Shown here in pieces: positions 20,849-32,770 of a DNA stretch of 64,000 bases; the stretch's first letter is position 1; each line of letters begins with the position of its first letter. The stretch comes from Diplolepis rosae (Eukaryota > Arthropoda > Insecta > Hymenoptera > Diplolepididae), in assembly GCA_030998225.1 (NCBI GenBank), contig JAPYXD010000754.1, positions 682,001 to 746,000 of the forward strand. Direction: 5' to 3'. The translations under genes and the position numbers were made by a program. The notes beneath the pieces are model-generated. The model worked only from the letters and a program-made list of their open reading frames with translations, was not told the DNA's origin and did no database searches.

Positions 20849-21010
20849 CAGTGTTTGCAGAACGTGGACGTAAACGGCTCCCACCATGGACCCTACCAGC
20901 TCATGGCTTCTTTCTTCCTCCACTGCCATAGGTTGGTTGAATGAGGGAGACACAATGAGCTCGAAGCATCTATGGTGGGGGCCGTTTACGTCCACGTACT
21001 GCGAACACTG
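20849..21010. mobile_element. 162-bp hAT-type MITE with 8-bp duplication
   Basis: The ends are inverted: CAGTGTTTGCAG at 20,849 and its near complement CTGCGAACACTG ending at 21,010. The 8-bp direct repeat CCCTGATG flanks it (20,841-20,848 and 21,011-21,018). Copy A has the empty site with one CCCTGATG near 9,791. The 8-bp duplication and CAGTG ends fit the hAT superfamily. The element inserted after copies A and B separated. Confidence 0.85.
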
Positions 21011-21919
21011 CCCTGATGCATAGAATTTAATAAGGAAAACTCATCATGGAATTCAATTATAGCAGTAATAATATAAACGTTACACTAGTATCTTGAAAAG
21101 TTAAAAATTATACAGAGAAACATTATTTTTTCTTTAGATGACAAATTATTATATTTCAATCCTCGTTCTTCAAAATAACAACTAGGTAGTACCATTATTG
21201 CAACGCCAAAATGTACAATAAATCCTCTGTACAAACCCCAAAAATGAGTTGCAATATTTTGAATTATATGTAAGATTAAAATGATTCAAAGGTCATCTGA
21301 CTTCTAATCTTGGAACCAGGGTCGAATTTACCGACGAAAGCGCCCTGAGCAAACTAGAATACCCCCCCCCCCCCTCCCTGCCCCTCCATTACTTCAACAA
21401 ATATTGTCGAGGCACGAGTTTTTAAAAATAAAAACAGTGATTACGTTCTAATAATGTTCATAGTTCCATATAAGAGATCTAGATTAGTAGGTTTTTAAGA
21501 ATTGAAAATTTATATTTAAGAATTTTGAAAAAAAATGCACATAAATAATGCTCAGAATAAGCACGGGCAGGATGCAAGGAGACAAGAATATTTCAAATGA
21601 CTTTATAACTTTCTTGCAACTCTCAAAATGCATTTTGAAAAAACATTTTGTTTTTGAAATACGACTTTGACTTAACTTAAGTCTAGAAATGAGAATTGTC
21701 TTGTATTTTTAATTCTTGGAATTTGATTAGAGATAGTGTCTAATTTGAAGAGTAGTTTTTAACATTCAAATTATTTTAAGAAACTAACTTAACTTAACGT
21801 TTCAAAGTATGTTTCAAGTAGGGTTATACTTAGAAGAATGTAAGTTTTGTCGAGGGGAATGATGCATAAAAACTTGTCTATTGCATTGAGAGTACTAAAT
21901 GTATTCGAGGATCCTTTGA

Positions 21920-22345
21920 CTTCCTTTAGCACTGACCGTGAAGGTCATAAATGTCTGAGTAGAACGGTCTAAGGGTCCTTTGAAATCTTGAATGTCACAT
22001 GGATCGCGCAAAAAATGGATGTACTTGTAAAACGTTCTCTTCTGCAGAAACGGGTCTCTTAACGTCATTTTTGATGTATTTCGTCGTTTTTTTCCTTCAT
22101 GGAGTCTGCATATTTTATGTCTTCTCGCTAAAAGGATCCAGACATATTTTTCGATTCTTTAGAGACAGTTACTCGCTTTCTATTGATCTCTTTAAGTCTA
22201 ATTTTAATTTGTTAATTTTATACGCGCGAACCACAACCATGACTTCCATTGAAGTATAAATTTTTCTGAGATAGAATTTTTGTAATAAATATTATTATTC
22301 AATGTATTTAGTCAGATTTGGCACCAATTGTATTTTTTGAACCTC
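21920..22345. other. Segment present in B and C, absent in A
   Basis: About 420 bp between GACTT and ACCAATTTAG is present in B and C (37,095-37,525) but missing in A. A short + strand ORF (21,999-22,259) is not preserved in C, so it is probably not coding. Deletion in A or insertion before B and C split are both possible. Confidence 0.45.
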
Positions 22346-22554
22346 TTACCAATTTAGAGATTTCTGCTTGATTAACGCCCATTTACAGAATTCGCAACAT
22401 TGTAACATCTACCGTTGAAGTAGTGGTACTACCTAGTTGTAATCACCTCAAACGAGAGTTTCATATAATCATAATCGAACATTACTTCAGATAAGTTTGT
22501 TTGATTATTTATTATAATCGAGAAAATTTGCCTTTTTATCTTTGAGAATATCAT

Positions 22555-25017
22555 ATTGGGTAAGGCTTTCCCAAGTGGTCCCCGATTTTGCGAAGGTTCA
22601 TATTTTTCGTTAATATTTATCATAAACTTCATTCCCGATTGTTTATTTTTTATAAACAATCAATGCTTTTTGTCGTGTTTTGGGAATTAATTTTTTCCTC
22701 AGCAAGTAAGTACCCGAAGTGAATAATTTTTCAATTGCAGGCCAATAAGACATGACTCTACAAAACAGTATTTTTTCCATTACTAAAATCTCAATTTCAA
22801 TACTTTTTGAAACAATTGTTTAAAAACTAGGATCTACATTAACGACAACAACTTATGTAATAAACATTTGTGCATTTATTCCTGGAAAAAAAACGTGTAG
22901 ATCGAAGTGGTTTAGTCATAACAATTACATTTTTGTGTGCGCGCGCGTAACGTATACCGCCTATGTTCCACACTTTAACGCGCTTTTTATTCTAAGGGCG
23001 TCCATATTGTTCTTTGAATAAAAGAATAATGCTACATGGTCGAGTGACTTTATTTTATTCCTTGATAAATATATAGTTACATGATTATATTATATTATAA
23101 TATTAGCATCATACAGATCTTCAGTTATTAAATATTTTTTCAAAAAATTCTTTCAGTTGTTACCAGTCTATGTTATTAAAGGCTATCATCCTCACCATTA
23201 ATTAAATATTTTTGATTGCTTTCGCAAACAGTAACAATCACAACTTTTGTTGTGCAAAAAGAATATGAATTCTTATACCTCTTTACATTAATATTTGATT
23301 AGATAAATACTTCTTCTTGAACATAAGTTTTTAGAATAGTTTGCATTACAGAAATGATTTTAGATTTGTCAGGAGCCGGCAATATTCTGCATTCAATCGA
23401 ATTTTTGGAACATAACAGTGGTATGGACGCGTGTTGCTTAGAGTTTTTTCTTTTGAGTAACGCTTTTCTAAATTTTCAAATTGGTTTTATGTTCGTTTTT
23501 GTCATGATAATCAAAATCAATTGATTTAAAATTAAAGTTGGCCTAATCATACAGACTTTTGTCTCCTGCAATTTTTATTTTTATTGATTGATTATTTTTC
23601 AAACTTTTACAAAATAAAAATCAGACAAATGTTACAAGACCCAAAAATCCGTATCATTCTGCTGGAGTTAATTTTTAATCAATTGATGACAAATCTAGTC
23701 ATTCCTGTATATTACGTTCCTAGGCGCACAATGAGGGTTATTGCGTGACGAACGACAATACTCGCAGGAGATCGGAGCCAAGGCGTAGTCGAGGTGTAGC
23801 CGATGCGTAGTCGACACGTAGCTAAGGCAAAGCCGAGACGAAGCCGAGACGAAGCTGAGGCGCGATCAGTCCTGCGAGCATTGTCGCGAGTCTCGTAATT
23901 TCCCAAATTGTGTGCATTGGCACGTATTCTATTTTATGTGACTTCGGTGCGTATGGTATACGAGTTTTTATGCGTACACTCGAATCTAATCTAGTATTGT
24001 AGTTGTTTGCGGCGCTAGTCATTACACTTGATATGTCACGACTAGTCCCGGCCATTTTGATTTTATCGATCTTGTGTAGTATACTAATGGATTTTAGTAG
24101 ACGCATGCGCAGTTCAAATGTACAAGGCTTTGCCAGTAAGATGCTAACGCTGTACGAAGAAGAAGAAGAATAAGAAGAAGATCGTGCTTCGTTGCATGGC
24201 TATAAGCGCATGCGCAGTTCAATTTTTACATTTCATTCCTCTGTAGCGCAATATACTACATAGCGCTACTGTTAACTGTAGCGAAAAAACGAGTTTGCGC
24301 GCCGGTGGCAAATAAAAATATTTAATTAATGGTGAGGATGATAGCCTTTAATAACATAGACTGGTAACAACTGAAAGAATTTTTTGAAAAAATATTTAAA
24401 AACTGAAGATCTGCATGATGCTAATATTAGAATATGATATAATCAAGTAACTATATATTTATCAAGGAATAAAATAAAGTCACTCGCCCATGTAGCATTA
24501 TTATTTTATTCAAAGAACAGTATGGACGGCCTCAGAATAAAAAGCGCGTTAAAGTGCGGAACTTAGGCGGTATACGTTGCGCGCGCGCACACAAAAGATT
24601 TTATTGTTGTGACTAAGTCACTTCAATCTAAACGTTTTTTTTTCAGGAATAAATGCACAAATGTTTATTACATAACTTGTTGTCGCTAATGTAGATTCTA
24701 GAGGCGCAGAAATAGATTTCATTTTCATTTGTTTATAAACATTGTAATTGAGATTTTAGTAATGGAAAAAATACTGTTTTGTAGTGTCATGTCTTATTGG
24801 CCTGCAATTGAAAAATAATTCAATTCGGGTACTTACTTGCTGAGAAAAATATTAATTCCCGAAACACTACAAAAAACATTGATTGTTTATAAAAAATGAA
24901 CAATCGGGCATTTCACAACAAAATTAACAGGACGTACTTTGTACGCTTGAAACTCGGTTTAAGTTAAATATCAACGAAAAATACGAACCTTCGCAAAATC
25001 GGGCCCCATTTGGAAAA
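22555..25017. mobile_element. Foldback palindrome, copy B, interrupted
   Basis: The left arm covers 22,555-23,704 and the right arm 24,313-25,017. A composite GC-rich repeat occupies the centre. The outer ends match copy A (GGGTAAGGCTTTCCCAAGTG). Confidence 0.7.
23705..24312. repeat. Composite GCGCCTAGGCAC-family repeat, longest copy
   Basis: In order it holds the GCGCACAATGAGG end, an array of CGAGACGAAGC-like units (about 23,780-23,860), an AT-rich middle, a GAA-rich microsatellite (24,155-24,182) and a GCGCGCCGGTGGCA end. A similar arrangement occurs at 46,487-46,984 and, in part, at 34,540-34,836 and 47,446-47,755. The ORFs on its - strand are antisense to repeat sequence. Confidence 0.6.
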
Positions 25018-25845
25018 GCCTTACCCATTATTCTCTTCCATTTTGTGTTTATTTCTGCTGGATGAAAGTACTGATGTACGAAGACGGATATTCATTAATA
25101 ATTTTTCTATCTTTTAGGGATACATTGGTGACCTTCTGTTTCAGAACTTACACCTTGCAGGTTTTGTTGTTGAACGTACAGAGAAAAGGGAAATCATAGA
25201 TTATAACTATCTTGATTTTATTAACATTAATCGGTACGCAAATAAAATCAATGTGTCGTTGCATAAATCTAATGCGCAAGAGTTTGGTGAGAAGAAAAAT
25301 TTTTTTTCTACAATGCCACGCTTCCTTTCACGTAGCGAAAGTTACACAAGGCTTCCACAAGGAGAAAAATAGTTCGAAAAACTTTATTCCACTCAATATG
25401 CGTGAGTGGGTTCACGTGGAATGCATATGTGTATCACTAACGCCCGAGAAGCTTCAACTAATAGTTCGGCAAACAGTGGACATGGATCGTTGCATATAAT
25501 ACCTTTATTTCATTTTTGTATTTGTCCTTTCTATTTTATAAATCTCTTAATTGTACAATTTACTACTTGTAGTGTAGATCCTAAAAAATGATAACTTGCC
25601 AGATTGTTTGTCAAAAATATACAATTCATTTACAAATAATTTCTTGCATATTCCTTAATTTTATTCTTGGGTCGAAAAAATAAATGAAACATGGAATGTT
25701 GGATTTCCTTACAAAAAAAATAGTCAATAATTCAGGGGTACATCGAATAACCAGTTTTAGAATTTTAGCGCTCCGTTTTAGGGCCCCTGAGAGTTCATAA
25801 AAAATGTTGCCAATTTCAATTTTTGAAACAGGTTCAAATAGACTA

Positions 25846-26039
25846 CACTGAGAAAAAAATGCTATTGAATCAAAAACATTTCTTTCCAAAAGCATGTTGA
25901 CTATGAATGCATAAAAATATTCTACAAGGACCAATGAATATGTAACAAATTCTATAGCATATTGATTTAAATCTGTGATATACTTGTACATGCTTTTTGA
26001 ATGAAATGCTTTTGATTCAATAGCATTTTTTTCTGAGTG
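25846..26039. mobile_element. TACACTCAG-type MITE, copy B
   Basis: Counterpart of the copy A elements at 13,807 and 14,217. Copy A has two elements where B and C have one each. Confidence 0.6.
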
Positions 26040-27322
26040 TAATTATACCACTGTGGGTGTGGGGTCCAAATACTAGTATTGATTCCCAGACCAGAAAATA
26101 AGCTTGTGAAGGCAAGAATATAGTTATGCTAACCATATAGTTTCTTCAGTGAATCAAAAAAAAAGTTAATAATTAGTCATTTTTAGCGAATATTTAATAA
26201 GTCAGTAATTAAACAAATGTTTAAGAAGAAAACTTCAGGTTGGAGAAAATCTAAAACTTGAATGAGTATTTATAAATAATTTCAAATTATTTAGTTGATT
26301 TATAATTTCTTCCGACTCAAAGATTTCAAATTCTTTAAATTTAAATTTAAGAATAATATTCAGCGATTATATAAAAAAGCTTTGATCGATGTTGGTTTTT
26401 CTATTATTCAGGTATAAAGATAAAATTTTTAACTGGTAATCGTGCTTCGTACTGGGTTTAACACTTGCATGATATGAGTATACCTGCTGCCCAAAAGGGG
26501 ACAGGCGATGTACAAGAATTTTTTTCATGAGCAGCCCATACGCGAATTCCCGTGAAATTTTAAAATTCCCTGTGAACATGGTTAAAACACTAGTTATTGT
26601 AAGGTAAACGTACCAGTTTGTGATCACCTACCAGTTTATGGACACTTGTTTATATTTTTCTCAATTAATATGTCAAATGATAAAAAAACCTTTGGATAAT
26701 CTTTGTAAACATTATCCTGGAATAATAAGAAATAAGAATGATATGAGTTGGTGTTTAATTTGAATATTTTGAAAATAAACCGCTGTTTTTTATGCGAGTG
26801 TCACTGTCAGCATAGTGGTAGCAATGAAATCACCTCCATCTTAGTAGAAACTGTTTTGACAGTATATTTACGTTTGCTCATGGAAAACACACTAAAGTCA
26901 AAGAAAGTTAGTGAAAAACGGTTTTAATCAATCGAGGATGTTTATATTTTACACGAACACTGCTGAAAAGTCTTAATTTTTCTTAATTTATGGTTAAATA
27001 CAACAGTCTACAAACGGGTACAGAAAATATGTGCATGTACCTTTTTGTAGACAGTCATGTGAAAAATCAATTCTAACGTGTTTTATCCATGTATTTATGT
27101 TTATTCTGTACATTATCAGTCAATTAACGATTCTCCGATTGTCAATACATTTTTTTATCGATTCTAGTCTTAAAAAGTCAGTAAAAGACAACTTGACTTA
27201 TTATTTATTATATGGCTTCATCTTGGACGCTGTTACTTCCATAAAAATCTAAACAATGTATATTTTCCAGTTTCAATAAACATTACTATCCCATAAATTC
27301 ATATTCATTGCATTATACCAGG
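26040..27322. other. Shared 3' tail, copy B
   Basis: This aligns with copy A to 27,032. Then 290 bp (27,033-27,322), which the deletion in copy A removed, leads to the mariner. No gene is seen. Confidence 0.45.
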
Positions 27323-28163
27323 TCTAGAAGTATGAAACCGGAATTTCCCTATAGATGGTGCTTGCCATCAGTTTAGGGACCGTACGACCGCTTCTGCAGC
27401 GCCATCTTTTCCCTATAGCAGCTGAGAAAGATTTTCAGTAGACAATAACCCAAGTTTGATATACCAGTGTATTTACTACAAGCATCAACATGTCGATTTT
27501 TGTGTCTACGAACTACGATTTGCGGACAGCACTGGTTTTCTGTTATTACTTGAAGAAAACTGCTGCAGAATCGCATTGAATGATTGTCGAAGCTTGCAGT
27601 GAACATGCTCTTGGCAAAATACAGTGCTTCGAGTGGTTTAAAAAATTCAAAAGTGGCAATTTTGATGTGAGAAACGAAGATCGTGGAAAACCACCGAAAA
27701 AGTTCCAAGACAACGAATTGCAAGCCTTACTGGATGAAGACGATACTCAAACTCAACAAGAACTGTCAACACGAATCACTACCAACAGTAAATGATCGAT
27801 TGAAATCGAGAATTACAAGAAAAACGACCGGATTATCGAAGAAGGCAATACAAAGTCATTTTTCTTCACGATAATGCCCCATCACGCACAGCGAAACGGG
27901 TCAAGGAAACGATCGAGATGTTCAGTTGGGAAATACTGGCGCATGCCGCTTATTCTCCAGACTTGGCTCCGTCGGATTACCATCTGTTCGCATCACTGGG
28001 CCACGCTATGGTTGAACAACGCTTCACTTCGTACGAAAATGTACGAGAATGGCTGGATAACTGGTTTGATTTAAAAGATGAACAGTTTTATTGGAGTGGC
28101 ATTCATCACCTTCCGGAGAGGTGGGAAAAATGTGTAAATAGGAATGGAGATTACTTTGAATAA
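27323..28163 (+). pseudogene. Mariner with left TIR, copy B
   Basis: The left terminal repeat CCAGGTCTAGAAGTATGAAA starts at 27,323 after TA. The N-terminal HTH half (27,580-27,795, KIQCFEWFKKFKSGNFDVRN, RGKPPKKF) is followed by a deleted middle. The C-terminal half at 27,918-28,163 has AAYSPDLAPSDYHLF and ends NGDYFE. The right TIR is missing. It is the same insertion as the remnant at 15,310-15,662. Confidence 0.78.
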
Positions 28164-29590
28164 AATATATCATTTTTGCCGGATTAAGAACTTAAGTAGT
28201 ATTAGAAGATAGAATCTGAGATTAAAATTTTTTAATATTTTAAAAAGCAGTTTTTCAATTATTATGTGCATATTTTTCCAAATCATTTCAGTCGATTATG
28301 TCGATAATTTGAAGAATGTATCACTCACCATGATAACCGAACTCTACCATATCGACCTCATTAACCTGTGAATTCGTGAAGATTTGATGAGCAGTTCCGA
28401 ATTATAAATAAAACAAATAATATTTGCAAGCCCAGAAGAATGTCAATTCTTATCAACAATTATTGACTAATCTTTCGATAATTACAAAGTGTAAATAACT
28501 TATAATTTTTTATTAAAGCTGAAATATAGCATTTAGTCGATCGTATGAATAACGTAATTTTGAAAATTCTATTTCTACACGGGTATGGTTGGTATCACTG
28601 AAGTAACGGTGCCTTTATATATTAATCAAATTTCAGAATTTTCTAGATTGCTTTTACAAATTAAACATCGCCAGGTATATAACCTTCGTGATTTTAGAAC
28701 AGTCTGGACGTTCGAATAGTAGAAATGTTGGAATATTAGACATTTGACCCAAAGATACAAAATAAGAAGAAAATGTCCACGGCATCAATTAAACCGTTGA
28801 GGAGGAAATGAATTATAAATGATAAATGACGTTAATTTACTTTTCATGACTAACGGTTTACTTATGCTTGACAGCTTACAGGCGACACCTATTTGATACC
28901 TCTTTTCCGTGTTTTCTCTATTTATAATGCAAATTTACTTTTCAAGATTTTTCTCATTATCACTGATACTCCCAAATGCCACGTTGATGCCACACACCTG
29001 ACGTAAAGTAGAAGATCATATGCGCGATTCTTTTACATGACTATTGTTTGTCACAATAATATAGTCGAGAGCGCCAGTCCTATACTTTAAATTTTCATAT
29101 TTCTATTCAGTTTGATGCTAATCAATTCGTTTTTCGATATTTTGCACATCTACTAGCCTTACTGTAATTATTTTTTATTGCTTTCATAATTTATAGAAAC
29201 AAGTTTGCATACATATGCTACCGAGGATGAAAGGCCTAACTGCTGTGATGATTTATTCATTCTGGTGTTTATCCTGTTTTAAAGGTATTTATATAAGTTT
29301 CGTCACTTGAAAAATTCGTTTTTACAATGCAAAATTCAATGGAAAATACCGTCATTAACATCATGAATTATTATTATGTACTGCTAGAAATCAGAAGGTC
29401 TAAATTGCTTAATGTTTGTCGATTGCCTAATGACTGTTGTTTCGTTCTCATTACGCGAGTAATGTACGTTTTTTTCCATAGAATTAGACCTTCTTATTAC
29501 GAAAAATTCATTTTATAAACTCTACTCGAGCTTGGATTTGAAGCAATTATATTTATCATAATGTTGTATTTGGAATAATATTATTTTCAA
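28164..29590. other. AT-rich spacer, no gene seen
   Basis: About 1.4 kb with no repeat match in the window and no convincing exon. One short + strand ORF (29,327-29,518) has no recognised motif. Confidence 0.5.
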
Positions 29591-29782
29591 TCACATTGAG
29601 CTGATACCTTCTAAAATTGTTCCTTCTAGTTCCTCATGTATAAGTGTGTGTTTTATTAATCTGTTACGGTGCCCTTTTATTTTAGAATACAAGCTTCTCT
29701 GTTCCTTTACTGAGTTTAAAACTTCCTCATGTGTCACCTTATCTATCCAACTTGTTTTTAATAGTTTCCCATAGCACCACAT
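29591..29782 (-). pseudogene. Diverged LINE RT C-terminal fragment
   Basis: It begins MWCYGKLLKTSWIDKVTHEE and resembles the fragments in copies A, B and C but is clearly more diverged, so it is an older or separate insertion. Confidence 0.55.
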
Positions 29783-30202
29783 TTTGAAAGCCTCCGTTCT
29801 ACTTTCTTCTGCTTTAACTATAGTTCATGCTTCGCAACCATAGAGTACCACGTTCCATACCAATATTTTATGAAGTTTCTGTCTTATTTCTAAATCTATA
29901 TTTAAGACCAATAATTGAAGGGCTGGATTCTGTAACCAGATTTGCGCGCGAGCCGGCTCAGCGTGCCCCTGAGAGTATTCAACCCTTGATTAACGGCCAT
30001 TGTTAGAAATGGCAATTTTGCTGGGAAAAATTATCATGGAATATTACGTTCACGTAAAACTTGTGAACAGAAAAGTATTTTCCTATTTCGAGCGGCGATT
30101 TATTATTGTACCTGGTTTCGTTCCTCAATCTCTACTTTTGTTTCTCAGTCCCTGATTTTGTTCCTCAAGTTCGCGTAAATGCAGTGCCAATATGGTTTTC
30201 AT

Positions 30203-30718
30203 AGCGCCTCTTTTGGAAATTCGATTTTCGGTACCTATAAAGCGAGACGAAACTGCGATTTTCAACCCTAGGGGCGAAACTTTAAAGGTAGGGTAGCAAA
30301 CCGCACTTTCGTCCCGCTTCACAGGTACTGAAAATCAAATTCTCGAAAACAGTTGCTATGAAATAGTATATTACATTACAAGGGGCGAAACAGAGCGATT
30401 GCATGAGTGTGAAGTTTGCTCTGCCCGAGTGAAACGAGGGCTGCAATCACACGAAATGCTTTCGCTGTGTTTTGTTTCGAGTAATGTATACTATTTTTCA
30501 TAGCAACTCTTTTGAGAATCTGATTGGCTGTAACTGTTGAGAGGGTTGAAAGTGCGGTTTGCTAGCCTACCTTTAAAGTTTCGCCCCTAGGGTTGAAAAT
30601 CGCAGTTTCGTCTCGCTTTATCGTGTGATTGCAGCCCTCATTTCACTCGGGCAGAGCAAACTTCACACTCATGCAATCGCTCTGTTTCGCCCCTTGTAAT
30701 ATAATATACTATTGCACA
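30203..30718. mobile_element. Palindromic repeat with preserved empty site
   Basis: Arms at about 30,203-30,365 and 30,485-30,640 are inverted repeats of each other, and an inner pair (CGATTGCATGAGTGTGAAG) is also inverted. The locus near 1,333-1,345 reads straight through GCCAATATGGTTT-type sequence into GCACACATAGCAACC, which is the empty site. No transposase is present. Confidence 0.6.
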
Positions 30719-30959
30719 CATAGCAACCAACAGAGCACCAGTTACTTTAAACCCGTTTCGTATATTTTCAAACGCGAAAACTCGCATTCGCTCCGCTAGC
30801 AAACAAAATACTATGTGAACATCGAGCGAAAACGGACGTTTGTGCCTTGTATCAAGTTGAAAACTCCTCGGCTTCGCCTCGGGGCTCAGTTTTTTACGCA
30901 GTGCGCTAGAGCCCGCTTTCGCTCTCGGTGCACAATATACTATTATGGCCTTCAAAGTA

Positions 30960-31640
30960 GGACCCTCCCGAAATAATACACTTATGCCACCGAATAATTC
31001 AATCATCAAAACATTTTTTAAACGCATTTTCCGGAATCGACTCCAGTTCTCTCCGCGATTTCTCTTTTATGTCTTCTATCGACTGAAAACGGATGTCTCG
31101 AAGTGGTAATTTGAGTTTCGAAAGGAGAAAAAATTTGTGCGGAGCCATATCAGGTGAAACGATGGTTTTTCGATGATATTCATTGAGTTTTCGGCCAGAA
31201 ATTCGCTCACAATGATAGCCTTGTGAGATGGTGCGTTATCGTGGTGCGTTATCATGCCCAAATAATCATTTAAAATGGTACAAATTGATTCGTGAGACAC
31301 AAAAAGTTCAGCGGCTATCTCTTTTAAACTCAAATGACGATTTTCAGTCACTATTTTCTTCACATTAGCGATATTAACTTCAGTCGAAGACGTTGATGGC
31401 CGACCAGAGCGAGGCAAATCTTCCATCACATCTCGAAAGCTTTTTAATCCATTGTACCACTCATATGCACGTGTTTTTTATAAAGTCGATTCACTATCAG
31501 CTTTTTGTAACATTTTCAGCGATTCCACACACGAAATTCCATTTGCAATGCAAAATTTGAGACAAATTCTTTGTTCGATATTCTTATCCATTGGAAAAAT
31601 CGCACTTGAGATAAACTGTCAACATCGAGTACTGTGAAGA
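30960..31640 (-). pseudogene. Mariner-type remnant, sister of 1.6-2.2 kb
   Basis: The - strand ORF (31,429-31,076) reads DLPRSGRPSTSSTEVNIANV, the second HTH, HDNAPSHKAIIVSEFLAENS and then frameshifts before the last catalytic Asp. It keeps a catalytic block (DNAPSHKA) that is deleted in the copy at 1.8 kb. Confidence 0.75.
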
Positions 31641-32770
31641 AACTAAATGACAGATTGCACTCGAACTCTACGTCAGTATAGAGGACAGTGGTGTCAACTT
31701 AGCCTCAAAAATGTTTTTGACAATCTTTTTAAGCGGGCGTTTTGAATGATGAATTCCTGGTACTTTTTTGACAAAATGTATTTCTTCAATGCACGTCGTT
31801 GACACGCGAACAATGTTTTTGAGATGGTTTATATTTATGCAAGTATGGAAATTAATACGAAAATGTACCAATCTTAATAACAAAACAGAACTTACAGTAA
31901 TTAACATATAAAAAATCGAAACAATGAAAAAATACATGCCATTGTGTATTATTGATTATATCTTCTGACGAAAATAGAAGTACACAAATTGTATTTTCTT
32001 CCTCTTTCCGTACTGAGAGGAAGCTAATCGATCAAACGTACTTAAACGTGTCGACCGTGTTGACTACGTAATCCCTCTCTCTCTCACACTTAAGTGTATT
32101 CATGCATGAAAACATCGGCCCTCGCCCCAAAAACAGCGCCTCAGCCTCTAGCTACACAATCTATTAAAATGTCATTTTTACTCTCTTTTCACTTCTCTTG
32201 TCATGATGGTGTAAGTGAGGTTATTTAATACAACTAAAAATTATTATGGCTAGGGCTCTTGAGTGAAATATGCTTAAAGTTCTAAACCTGATTTTTCAAA
32301 TTTATTTTTTGTTGCACCATCAAGTTTAATAGTTGAATTTCAATCTTTTTACCTAAAAGAATGTGTTTTGTTAAAATAATTTATAAATTTCAAGTAAATC
32401 CCTGATTCAATACGGCTCTAAATCAATAAATTTTGTATTCCATCTGGTATTGGAGATGTAAATTTCTTATTTCAATCTCAACTTATTTACGACTTCCACA
32501 TATTATAAAAACAGTATTGTTGGCACATGCACATAAGTAAAGAAATTTCTTGAAAAACATAATTTTCAGATTAGTAAGATTAAATTATGTCAAGGTGTGT
32601 AAAACACTGAAAAAGGCTTCGAAAAGGTCTAGCCCGCATGTGCATTGAATCGATTAACCTGTCTCTGAAATTTTCGAAATATAAACTTCTACTTCCCCAA
32701 CCTCACAGAGGCTATTTACCTTAGTCCGTTTTCCATTCTTATTTTCTAAACAGATTTAATAATTTTCTAG

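Larger units (their letters stand above)
19320..25372 (+). pseudogene. Unrecognised multi-exon gene, copy B (5'-truncated)
   Basis: Only two exons remain. 19,320-19,427 matches copy A exon 3, is one codon longer (two Asp codons where A has one) and has the donor AGC|GTGAGT. 25,118-25,372 is the terminal exon, 255 bp, starting GYIGDLLFQNLHLAGF and ending GEK before TAG. Exons 1 and 2 are missing because homology to the segment starts at 19,132, right at the 5' end of the LINE. The intron holds the same LINE, mariner and foldback remnants as copy A plus private insertions. The remaining exons are intact, but the gene body is truncated, so I treat it as a pseudogene unless an upstream exon is supplied elsewhere. 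Confidence 0.5.
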
